From the NCBI GenBank assembly GCA_029858925.1, contig JAOUEB010000025.1:1-9637 (forward strand): a stretch of 9,637 bases of DNA, read 5' to 3'. This document shows positions 1 to 8,172 of this stretch, piece by piece. The stretch's first letter is position 1, and each line of letters begins with the position of its first letter. Under the pieces are notes generated by a model, which ran no database searches, had not been told where the DNA came from, and saw only the letters and a program-made list of their open reading frames with translations. The DNA is from Nitrospira sp. GTDB lineage: Bacteria; Nitrospirota; Nitrospiria; Nitrospirales; Nitrospiraceae. Made by a program: the position numbers and the translations under genes.

Positions 1-1107
1 CAACCGTCTTCGCTTCACGTTCAACAACAGTCCCAGCGACGCCATCATCATAATCGTGGCGCTGCCGCCATAGCTTACCAGCGGAAGGGGAATCCCGACG
101 ATCGGAAACATCCCCGCCGTCATGCCGATATTGACCACGACGCAGAAACACAGCATCGCCACGATCCCGACCGCAAGCAGGGCCCCCAGCTGATCCTTCG
201 CCTTGGATGCAATGTCGAGCGCCAACCAGATCAGCGCGATGAAGAGCGCCAGCAACACGAGCACGCCGAGAAACCCCCATTCTTCCGCGTACACCGCAAA
301 CACGAAATCGGTATGCCCTTCAGGCAAGAACTTCAGCTGGCTTTGCGTGCCGCCGAAGAGTCCCTTGCCCGTCAGTTCCCCGGACCCGATCGCAATTTTC
401 GATTGCAACGCGTGATACCCCTTTCCACCAGGGTCGTAGCCCGGATCGACGAACGCCATAATGCGCTGTCGCTGGTAATCATGCAAGGACCCCCATACCC
501 CCTCCCAGGCGAAGGGAAAGAGCATGACCGAGAAGAGCAGAATGACGCCCAGCGCTTGGGACCGGACTCCGACCATCAACAACATCGCCGCATACACCGC
601 GACGAAGCTCAACCCGCTTCCCAAATCCGGCTGTTTCAGGATCAGGACAAGTCCGGGCAGCATCAGCAGCCCCGGCACGATCACACGCTGCAGCCACCCG
701 GCGCGAGGCGCCTTCGAATAGTAGTGCGCCAACACCAAGATGAGCACGAGCTTGGCAAACTCCGACGGCTGAATACTGAACGGCCCCATCGCAATCCACC
801 GCTGCGCGCCCTTGCTCGCCCGCCCCTCGAACAGCACGAACAGCAGCATCAGCAGCACCAACCCATACGCCGGATACGCCAGGCGCGCAATGCTGTGATA
901 GTCCCATGCCCACATCACGAGGAAGGCCGCCGCTCCCAGACCGATCCATATCAGCTGTTTGACATAATAGGGCGCGATGCCGCCCTGTTGATCGTGGGTG
1001 ACGCTATGAATGGAGAGCACGCCGAGGGCGAGAATGGCCAGGATCAGCCCTATGTAGCGGAGATCGAAGCCATCGAAGCCGCGCGAATCCGTCAATCGAT
1101 CGATCAT
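1..1107 (-). CDS. rodA: RodA, SEDS-family peptidoglycan glycosyltransferase (3' end beyond window)
   Basis: RodA polymerises glycan strands from lipid II at the inner membrane during side-wall growth, in complex with PBP2. I translated 369 codons from the ATG at 1107 with no stop before position 1, so only the last few residues should be missing. The protein is strongly hydrophobic with about ten membrane segments. SEDS signatures are visible: QPSEFAKL at residues 113-120, KQPDLGS at 158-164, GTQSQLKFLPEGHTDF at 253-268, then AEEWGFLG, and the C-terminal block NIGMTAGMFPIVGIPLPL (326-343) followed by VSYGGS. The Asp of HTDF (D267) matches the aspartate known to be essential in RodA. Its ATG overlaps the TGA of mrdA as ATGA, which suggests translational coupling to PBP2. 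The related FtsW is less likely because the gene sits behind mreBCD-mrdA. Identification is secure. Confidence 0.96.
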   Translation of the reverse strand, partial: MIDRLTDSRGFDGFDLRYIGLILAILALGVLSIHSVTHDQQGGIAPYYVKQLIWIGLGAAAFLVMWAWDYHSIARLAYPAYGLVLLMLLFVLFEGRASKGAQRWIAMGPFSIQPSEFAKLVLILVLAHYYSKAPRAGWLQRVIVPGLLMLPGLVLILKQPDLGSGLSFVAVYAAMLLMVGVRSQALGVILLFSVMLFPFAWEGVWGSLHDYQRQRIMAFVDPGYDPGGKGYHALQSKIAIGSGELTGKGLFGGTQSQLKFLPEGHTDFVFAVYAEEWGFLGVLVLLALFIALIWLALDIASKAKDQLGALLAVGIVAMLCFCVVVNIGMTAGMFPIVGIPLPLVSYGGSATIMMMASLGLLLNVKRRRL

Positions 1108-2975
1108 GACTCTTCCAACGATCGCCGAGACTGTCCCGCCGTAGAAGACCCTGAAATCACCGTCGTCATCTGCGGGGCCAGCTTCATATACGTTTCAATC
1201 ACTTCTTTTGCCAGGGGCGCCGCAGCGGACCCGCCGTGTCCCATATGCTCGCCCAGAACGGCCACCGCAATCTTCGGCGACTCCACCGGGGCAAAGGCGA
1301 CAAACCAAGCATGGTCTCGGAACTTTTTGGGGATACTCTCCTCCGGTCCCGTTCTGAGGGCCGCCACCTGCGCCGTTCCCGTTTTCCCGGCAATCGTGAC
1401 CAGCGAAGACTTGGCCCTGGTCGCCGTGCCGACCTTGACGACGTCGGCCAGGGCTTCTTTGATGATGCGAAACGTCTCAGGCTTCGCTTTGATCTTTCCG
1501 CGCGGAACCGCCGGCAGCTCTTGCAGATTGCCGGTTGCCCGATCCATCACGGCATGCACCAAGCGGGGCCGGTAATTGACCCCGTTATTGGCGACCGTAC
1601 CGATCACGCTCGCCATTTGCAGCGGGGTAACCGTCACATAGCCTTGACCAATCGCCGCCGAGACCGTTTCACCAGGCAGCCACACCTCTTTCTTCACCTT
1701 CTGCTTCCAGGCGATCGAGGGCATAATGCCGGACCGTTCGGACGGCAGCTCCACACCCGTTCCCTGCCCCAATCCGAATTCCTTGCCGAACTCGGCCATG
1801 ACGTCGATGCCCATGCGCTGTCCCACCGTGTAGAAATAGACATCGCACGAATGTACGAGGGCATCGTGAAGATTGACGGCCCCGTGCCCGCTCGCTTTCC
1901 AATCGTGGTAGATCCGTTTCCCGAACTGATAGCCCCCGTTGCAAAACACCGTGCTGGACGGCGACATGGTCTTCGTCTCCAGCGCGGCCACCGCCATCGG
2001 AACCTTGAACGTGGAACCGGGAGGATACTGTCCTTGGGAGGCCCGATTGTTCAGCGGGCGGCCTTCATCCTGGACGATCTCGACCCACTGCTTGGGCGTC
2101 AGTTCCCGCGAGAGCACGTTCGGATCGAACGCTGGACGGCTGGCCATGGCAAGGATATCACCATTGGTCGGGTCCAACGCCACAATCGCGCCGTATTCCT
2201 GGCCCAGCAACTCCTCCGCCACTTTCTGCAGTCGAATGTCGATCGTCAAATAGAGATCGTTTCCCGCCTGCGGCTTCTCGACGACGGCCGCTTGTTTTTC
2301 GTGCCCAACCGCATCGACCTCGATGCTTTTCCGGCCGGCCAGGCCGCGCACATGGCGATCAAACGATTTTTCCACCCCATATTGTCCGACGACGCTGCCT
2401 TGATGCAGGCCAGAAAACTCCGGCTTGTCCAGTTGCTCGGACGAAATTTCTCCGACATAGCCCAGAATATGGGCTGCCGTCACCCCCCCCGGATAATTGC
2501 GTTGCGACTCAACCTCCACCATGACACCCGGAAGATCCAAGCGATGGGATTCCACCAGCATGGCGTCACGGAGCGTCATCCGATCCTTGATCTTACGCGG
2601 CAGGAGTTTGCCGCCCTTGACCGCCAACTTCTTTCGGATGAGATCCGGGTCCAAGCTGAGCAGGTCAGCCAGTTGTTCAACCAGCACCTCACGATCCTTC
2701 ACATCTTCCAACGTGACATACAAACTGAAGCTCGACACATTATTCGCCAAAAGCACCCCATGCCGGTCATAGATGAGGCCGCGAGCCGGCTCGAGCAGCA
2801 CCTGTCTGGTGCGATTGTTTTCCGAGAGATCCCGGTAGTACGGACCCTCCCGGATTTGCAAATGCCACAGTCGAAGGCCGAGGAGAGCAACAACCAGAAG
2901 AAGTCCCACCCGAAGAATCATGAGCCGGCGATAGAAATCGCCGAATTCGGTTTCTGCAGCATGCGCCAACGCCAT
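1104..2975 (-). CDS. mrdA: Penicillin-binding protein 2 (elongasome transpeptidase)
   Basis: This is the class B PBP that cross-links peptidoglycan during cell elongation and partners RodA; it is anchored in the inner membrane with a periplasmic catalytic domain. The 623 residues show a short cytoplasmic N-terminus, one membrane segment at about 19-38, and the dimerisation-domain motif ARGLIYDRHG at 64-73. The transpeptidase domain carries all three active-site motifs: STFK at 321-324 (nucleophile S321), SCD at 376-378 and KTGT at 531-534. SCD in place of SxN is usual for PBP2. Length is normal for the family. The ATG at 2975 lies 9 nt after the mreD stop, with GGCGGA as a weak ribosome-binding site. 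Its TGA overlaps the rodA ATG. The C-terminal ~25 residues after the transpeptidase fold are polar and Ser-rich, with no recognisable motif. Confidence 0.97.
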   Translation of the reverse strand: MALAHAAETEFGDFYRRLMILRVGLLLVVALLGLRLWHLQIREGPYYRDLSENNRTRQVLLEPARGLIYDRHGVLLANNVSSFSLYVTLEDVKDREVLVEQLADLLSLDPDLIRKKLAVKGGKLLPRKIKDRMTLRDAMLVESHRLDLPGVMVEVESQRNYPGGVTAAHILGYVGEISSEQLDKPEFSGLHQGSVVGQYGVEKSFDRHVRGLAGRKSIEVDAVGHEKQAAVVEKPQAGNDLYLTIDIRLQKVAEELLGQEYGAIVALDPTNGDILAMASRPAFDPNVLSRELTPKQWVEIVQDEGRPLNNRASQGQYPPGSTFKVPMAVAALETKTMSPSSTVFCNGGYQFGKRIYHDWKASGHGAVNLHDALVHSCDVYFYTVGQRMGIDVMAEFGKEFGLGQGTGVELPSERSGIMPSIAWKQKVKKEVWLPGETVSAAIGQGYVTVTPLQMASVIGTVANNGVNYRPRLVHAVMDRATGNLQELPAVPRGKIKAKPETFRIIKEALADVVKVGTATRAKSSLVTIAGKTGTAQVAALRTGPEESIPKKFRDHAWFVAFAPVESPKIAVAVLGEHMGHGGSAAAPLAKEVIETYMKLAPQMTTVISGSSTAGQSRRSLEES

Positions 2976-2984
2976 ACGATCCGC

Positions 2985-3485
2985 CTACGTCCGATATTCG
3001 GAAACCCACCGTTCGATATTCAGTCGGCTCCACAGCAGCCAGTAGAGCGCACCGCCCGCCACGGCATCCATCACAGCCTGGGGCGCCACAACGGCCCTGA
3101 CCGCCCACCACCAGTCTTGTTGGTCGCTAAGATTGAGCAATGCGGCCGTAACCAGTCCGGCCACGCACGATATCGCGAGGATCCACAGCACAAAGACCGC
3201 CGGCGCTAGATATACGACATGGCGCCCGGCGAGACCGGCAACATACCCGACGGCCCCTTTCGTCATCATGCTGGTGGCCAGATCGGCAGCAGAAAACAAG
3301 CTCATGATCCACCCCAGAGCCAGCCCCAGCAGCAACCCTTCGAGTTCTCCCCCGAACAGGCCGACCAGGCACACCGCAATCAGTCCAATGTCCGGCATCA
3401 CTCCCCATACCATCATATGGGGCAAGAGGATGGACTGGACCGAGACTAACCCCGCAATAAGAGTCGCCAGCACCGCCATTTTCAT
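2985..3485 (-). CDS. mreD: Rod shape-determining protein MreD
   Basis: MreD is a small integral membrane protein of the elongasome that binds MreC. The 166-residue product is almost entirely hydrophobic, with about five or six predicted membrane segments, and carries the MPDIGLIAV stretch (about 30-38) typical of the family, in which a PD(I/L) motif follows the first segment. Primary sequence is weakly conserved in MreD, so much of the assignment rests on size, topology and position between mreC and mrdA. The start ATG at 3485 overlaps the mreC TGA as ATGA; a second ATG two codons later is a possible alternative. No separate promoter is visible, so it is probably made from the mreB-rodA transcript. 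Confidence 0.93.
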   Translation of the reverse strand: MKMAVLATLIAGLVSVQSILLPHMMVWGVMPDIGLIAVCLVGLFGGELEGLLLGLALGWIMSLFSAADLATSMMTKGAVGYVAGLAGRHVVYLAPAVFVLWILAISCVAGLVTAALLNLSDQQDWWWAVRAVVAPQAVMDAVAGGALYWLLWSRLNIERWVSEYRT

Positions 3486-4360
3486 GACTTCGGCCTCACC
3501 GCCGGAACGCCAAGCTGCTCCCCTTCGGCCTGAACATTTGGAGACTGGATGACCAAGACTTCTTCAACCCGCCCGACATCGACATCCGGAGTCAGTTCAG
3601 CAAACTGGAACAGCGCCTCTTCATCTTTGTTGATCCTCGTGATCGTCCCGATAGCCAGGCCACGGGGAAACCCTCCGACCAGCCCGGAAGTCACCACCCG
3701 ATCGCCAGGCCGCGCATTCGACAACAACGGGATATACTTCAGCCGGGCCATCCCTTGGGTGGTCCCTTCGACAATTCCTTCGTCTCTCGTCCGCTGAACC
3801 AAGCCAGCGATCGCGTTATTCGGGTCCGTCACCAACAACACCACCGACGTGGCGGCTGTGGTCTTGACGATGCGGCCCACCACACCGGCAGACGTAATCA
3901 CACCCATGTCCGATTTAAATCCGTCCGACTCGCCTTTATTCAGAATGATCGTGCGGTACCAATTCCCTGTGTCGCGACCGATCACTTGCGCCGCTACCAT
4001 TGACAATTCCGCGCGCGTCTTGAATTCCAGCAACGCCGTCAGCCGTTCCGTCGCCACCGCCGCCTCGCGCAGCTGGCTGTTCTGCCCCTTGAGATGTTCT
4101 AGTTCCTTCCGCAATTCCTTGTTTTCTTCCGCGACCCCGCGCAACGCGACGAAACCGCCCCAGAAATCGGCTATGCCCTCTTGGACACTCGCCGCCGCTC
4201 GAAGGGGCCAGCTCAAGACCCATCCAATCGGGCTTCCGACCTCTTGGAATACACCCTGGAGTTGGCTGGGCAACAGCAGAAAGCCGACCAAGAGGACGGC
4301 GGCAAGCACGAGGGCGATGCGCCCCGTATTGTAGGGTAGTCGAAAATTGACCATCCGCAT
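3482..4360 (-). CDS. mreC: Rod shape-determining protein MreC
   Basis: MreC is a periplasmic scaffold anchored by one membrane helix; it binds and activates PBP2 and connects it with MreB and MreD. The 292 residues give a short basic cytoplasmic tail, a membrane helix at about 14-32, and a charged helical stretch at about 74-113 (AEENKELRKELEHLKGQNSQ and following) that looks like the MreC coiled coil. The beta-rich core at about 120-275 includes the family-like segments ITSAGVVGRIVKTT (155-168) and VVTSGLVGGFPRGLAIG (222-238). Length is typical. The ATG at 4360 is 14 nt after the mreB stop, with AAAGGT upstream as a modest ribosome-binding site; the ATG two codons further in is an alternative. 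The gene ends in an ATGA overlap with mreD. Confidence 0.96.
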   Translation of the reverse strand: MRMVNFRLPYNTGRIALVLAAVLLVGFLLLPSQLQGVFQEVGSPIGWVLSWPLRAAASVQEGIADFWGGFVALRGVAEENKELRKELEHLKGQNSQLREAAVATERLTALLEFKTRAELSMVAAQVIGRDTGNWYRTIILNKGESDGFKSDMGVITSAGVVGRIVKTTAATSVVLLVTDPNNAIAGLVQRTRDEGIVEGTTQGMARLKYIPLLSNARPGDRVVTSGLVGGFPRGLAIGTITRINKDEEALFQFAELTPDVDVGRVEEVLVIQSPNVQAEGEQLGVPAVRPKS

Positions 4361-4374
4361 GAGGGATGGAACCT

Positions 4375-5940
<1,566 letters not shown>

Positions 5941-5942
<2 letters not shown>

Positions 5943-5953
5943 GGAATCTCCTT
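5941..5953 (-). promoter_or_regulatory. Strong Shine-Dalgarno inside a small inverted repeat at the RDD start
   Basis: The minus strand reads AAGGAGATTCCTT, a perfect inverted repeat AAGGA-GAT-TCCTT. The left arm is the Shine-Dalgarno sequence (AAGGAG at 5953-5948) and the right arm runs into the first two bases of the TTG start codon at 5942. In RNA this could form a 5-bp hairpin, extendable by one U-G pair, that masks the ribosome-binding site. The repeat is seen directly; any regulatory effect is inference, and the stem is short. Confidence 0.45.
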
Positions 5954-5967
5954 ATAATTAGTGGCAA

Positions 5968-5996
5968 AGTATAACAAAATAGCACAATCGGCACAA
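5968..5996 (-). promoter_or_regulatory. Candidate sigma70-type promoter for RDD-mreBCD-mrdA-rodA
   Basis: On the minus strand, TTGTGC (5996-5991) and TATACT (5973-5968) are separated by exactly 17 bp. The -10 matches consensus at five of six positions; the -35 matches at three. The region is clearly AT-richer than its surroundings. Transcription would begin near 5961, giving a leader of about 20 nt before the TTG start. No other convincing promoter is visible down to rodA. Confidence 0.55.
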
Positions 5997-6160
5997 ACAA
6001 AGACCACTCTTTCTGCATAACATTCTTTTTGATGTCCCCCAAGGCCCCCAGAACTCCGGAACGTTGCAGACTTTGCTCCATGAACACCTTCGACCGCTGA
6101 CGCATCAGGCCGCGCAGGCACTCGCTATTCAGCCCCGGCTCACTCCTTCCCTGTAGCATC

Positions 6161-6189
6161 TTGCCTTCAGCGCGGCGCGCAAGTAAAAT
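6161..6189 (+). promoter_or_regulatory. Candidate sigma70-type promoter for the PpiD-like gene
   Basis: TTGCCT (6161-6166) and TAAAAT (6184-6189) are spaced by 17 bp. The -35 matches consensus at four of six positions and the -10 at five of six. Transcription would begin near 6196, about 26 nt before the ATG at 6222. The leader contains a good ribosome-binding site, AGAGG at 6212-6216, 5 nt from the start codon. Confidence 0.5.
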
Positions 6190-6221
6190 CGGTCGGTTAT
6201 TGAAACGAATGAGAGGATTGC

Positions 6222-6911
6222 ATGATTAAGATACTCCGTGACTCTTCGCACAACTATCCGTGGTTACTCAAATCCATCATAGGCCTCTTGGCTCTGGTCT
6301 TCGTGATCACGATGGGATGGTGGGGCTTCGACGAACGATCAGGCAACGCCGTCGCCGATGTCGGCGATCTCACCGTCTCACGCGATGAGTTCAAGCGAGC
6401 GTTTGAATTCATGTACCGCAGCTATAAAGAAAAAGGCGCCGGTGAAATAAAGGAAGAAGCCTTCAAACAGATCGTGGTCGATCAACTGATCGAGAACCGC
6501 CTTTGGGTCATCGCCGCGCGAGACATGGGCATCACGGTCTCCGATACGGACCTGCGCGATATGATCGTTCAAATTCCGGATTTTCATAAAAACGGCGCGT
6601 TCGATCCCGAACTCTATCGACGCCTGCTCGCCGCCAACCACTGGACCCCATCTGCGTTCGAGGCCATGCAACAGCAAGAAATTCTGGCCGGCAAGGCGCG
6701 GCTGATCGTGCGCGACAGCGTGGCCCTGACCCCCTGGGAAATTGCGGAAGGACAAGCGCTTACAACGAAGCTGCAAGATCCCACTGCCGCACCGGCCAAA
6801 GACCGCGCGCTGCAGGACATGCTGTTCCAGAAACAACAGCGCGCCCTGGCCGCCTATCAAGAAGCGCTCAAAGCCAAGGTCCCAACCAAGATCCACCGCG
6901 AGCTGCTGTGA
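6222..6911 (+). CDS. Membrane-anchored SurA/PpiD N-terminal-like protein, no PPIase domain
   Basis: A 229-residue protein with a short cytoplasmic N-terminus, one membrane helix at about 15-35 and a periplasmic, mostly helical remainder. The layout follows PpiD: the anchor, then a segment of the type VADVGDLTVSRDEFKRAFE (44-62), a long helix with a QLIENRLW core (88-95), and the block FHKNGAFDPELYRRLL (121-136) with FEAMQQQEIL (146-155). These resemble the SurA N-terminal chaperone domain. PpiD itself is about 620 residues and carries a parvulin domain; that domain is absent here, and nothing resembling it follows the TGA at 6909. A role in folding or holding exported proteins is inference from the family. 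The start is ATG 6222 with AGAGG 5 nt upstream. It stands alone on the plus strand, with its own promoter candidate. Confidence 0.82.
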   Translation: MIKILRDSSHNYPWLLKSIIGLLALVFVITMGWWGFDERSGNAVADVGDLTVSRDEFKRAFEFMYRSYKEKGAGEIKEEAFKQIVVDQLIENRLWVIAARDMGITVSDTDLRDMIVQIPDFHKNGAFDPELYRRLLAANHWTPSAFEAMQQQEILAGKARLIVRDSVALTPWEIAEGQALTTKLQDPTAAPAKDRALQDMLFQKQQRALAAYQEALKAKVPTKIHRELL

Positions 6912-7118
6912 TCAACTGTATTCAGGTGTAGGCAAGGTAGGATCGGCTTCGATATCGTAAACCATTCGCTTCAACGCACTTACAGCCTCTGTGAGGCTAT
7001 TCGTTACGCACTGGATTGATCCACATTCAAGCCCAATCAAATAATGGTCGCGCTGTGCTATCCAACACCCACCGTATTTGAGTTGGACGCCACCGAGCTC
7101 GTTTGGATTCTACGGCAT
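6912..7118 (-). pseudogene. Probable remnant of a small hypothetical gene
   Basis: The minus strand has a 65-codon open frame ending in TGA at 6914-6912. It encodes a protein-like sequence with segments such as LKYGGCWIAQRDHYLIGLE, SIQCVTNSLTEAVSALKRMV and YDIEADPTLPTPEYS. The only upstream in-frame ATG (7118) is followed by CCG and then TAG (7112-7110), so the frame reads Met-Pro-stop before the 65 codons; no ATG, GTG or good TTG start with a ribosome-binding site lies inside it until a late Met. The stretch is AT-richer than neighbouring genes. Its stop abuts the stop of the plus-strand gene, forming the palindrome TGATCA at 6909-6914. I do not recognise the family. It could also be chance open sequence in the gap between queA and the PpiD-like gene. 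Confidence 0.35.
6984..6998. other. Short perfect hairpin in the convergent intergenic gap
   Basis: AGCCTC-TGT-GAGGCT forms a 6-bp stem with a 3-nt loop between two converging transcription units. It lacks a downstream T-run on either strand, so it is not a canonical Rho-independent terminator. It might still mark the transcript end of the PpiD-like gene, or be incidental; it lies inside the possible gene remnant. Confidence 0.3.
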
Positions 7119-7152
7119 TGAAGACAGCAGGCAAGAAAAGCGAAACCGATCG

Positions 7153-8172
7153 TTACAGAATCAGCATCGCGTCGCCGTAGCTGTAGAAGCGATAGCGCTC
7201 CCGGACCGCTTCGGCGTAGGCCTTCCGCATCGACTCGGTCCCGGCAAAGGCCGAGACCAGCATGACGAGCGTGGTTTTGGGAAGATGGAAGTTCGTCATG
7301 AGGGCATCGACTACTTTGAATTGAAAACCGGGCGTAATGAAGAGCCGGCTTTCGCCTGACATCGGCGCGACCGCGCCTGTTTCGCGAGCCGCCGTTTCGA
7401 GCGTGCGGACGACCGTAGTACCGACCGCCACCACGCGCCGCCCCGCCTGCTTGGTCCGCGCAATGGCGCGGGCCGTCTCGTCACCGATCTCGAAATACTC
7501 TGCTCCCATCTGATGGTCCTCAATCCGCTCCACTGTAACTGGCTTGAACGTCGCTGGGCCCACGTGCAGCGTAATCATAGCTACCTGAATAGCTCGTTCC
7601 TCCAGCCGCGAGAGAAGCTCCGCGGTAAAGTGCAGCCCTGCGGTCGGCGCGGCGATCGCACCCTCGTGTTTCGCAAAGAGCGTTTGGTACCAGTCATGAT
7701 CTTCCCGGCTGGGTGGACGCTTAATATAGGGCGGCAGCGGCATCCGCCCGCTCTCGCGCAGCAGCTGGGGCACAGGAATCGGACTCTCGATTCGCACCTG
7801 TGTGCCGGTCACATCCCGTTTCACAATCGTCGCGCGGGACCGCCGATCAAATTCGATGACCTGGCCGGGATGGAACGTCCCCTTAACCATCACCTCCCAG
7901 ACATCGTGACCGAGATCTTTGACGAACAGCACCTCGACCATCGTTCCCGACGGCAGTTTCTTCCCCGCTATCCTCGCAGCCATGACCCTCGTATCGTTGA
8001 CGACCAATAAATCCCCCGGATTGAGCAGGGAAGGAAGATCGGCCACATGACGATGGGTGAGTGCCTGTGTCGTTCGATCCAGGCACAACAATCGCGCGCG
8101 GTCACGAGGAATCACCGGCTGTGCGGCGACGAGGGACGGATCGAACGGAAAATCGAACTCGGAGAGTTGCAT
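7153..8172 (-). CDS. queA: S-adenosylmethionine:tRNA ribosyltransferase-isomerase QueA
   Basis: QueA transfers and isomerises the ribosyl part of SAM onto the 7-aminomethyl-7-deazaguanine base of tRNA, giving epoxyqueuosine in the wobble-base queuosine pathway; it is cytosolic. The 339-residue length is usual. Family motifs seen: MPLPPYIKR at 144-152, YQTLFAKHEGAIAAPTAGLHF at 162-182 (here split as YQTLFAKHEGA then IAAPTAGLHF), LHVGPATFKPV at 202-212, GTTVVRTLE at 251-259, TNFHLPKTTLVML at 293-305 and YRFYSYGDAM at 327-336. LHVGPATF replaces the more common LHVGxGTF (Gly to Ala at 207). The ATG at 8172 overlaps the spoIID-like TGA by one base (TGATG). No Shine-Dalgarno is evident, so translation probably depends on coupling. 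tgt, often the next gene, does not follow here. Confidence 0.98.
   Translation of the reverse strand: MQLSEFDFPFDPSLVAAQPVIPRDRARLLCLDRTTQALTHRHVADLPSLLNPGDLLVVNDTRVMAARIAGKKLPSGTMVEVLFVKDLGHDVWEVMVKGTFHPGQVIEFDRRSRATIVKRDVTGTQVRIESPIPVPQLLRESGRMPLPPYIKRPPSREDHDWYQTLFAKHEGAIAAPTAGLHFTAELLSRLEERAIQVAMITLHVGPATFKPVTVERIEDHQMGAEYFEIGDETARAIARTKQAGRRVVAVGTTVVRTLETAARETGAVAPMSGESRLFITPGFQFKVVDALMTNFHLPKTTLVMLVSAFAGTESMRKAYAEAVRERYRFYSYGDAMLIL

Larger units (their letters stand above)
5943..6221. other. Divergent intergenic region between the RDD gene and the PpiD-like gene
   Basis: This 279-bp region separates two genes pointing away from each other. It holds one promoter candidate for each direction near its ends. 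The middle part (about 6000-6160) contains open frames on the minus strand, starting at ATG 6159 and 6121, but these would run into the RDD gene in another frame or end at its start. They have no convincing ribosome-binding site and no recognisable protein similarity. I see no RNA gene, operator repeat or terminator here. Confidence 0.6.

Noticed and set aside
479..949. 156-codon minus-strand ORF inside rodA in another frame
   Set aside because: Same strand but wrong frame; the rodA frame carries all SEDS motifs, while this one is Gly/Ala/Arg-rich without features.
313..1575. 420-codon plus-strand ORF antisense to rodA and the 3' end of mrdA
   Set aside because: It lies opposite clear rodA motifs, is Arg/His/Gln-rich, lacks a recognisable domain and has no convincing ribosome-binding site.
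1236..3209. 657-codon plus-strand ORF antisense to mrdA and part of mreD
   Set aside because: It mirrors the whole of mrdA, whose motifs are unmistakable. Its product is Arg/His/Gln-rich with no domain, as expected from the opposite strand of a GC-rich gene.
6950..6957. Palindrome CGATATCG in the convergent gap
   Set aside because: Eight bases, single copy, no context pointing to an operator or recombination site; expected by chance.
7078..7359. 93-codon plus-strand ORF across the queA 3' end
   Set aside because: Mostly antisense to the conserved QueA C-terminus; no ribosome-binding site or recognisable domain.
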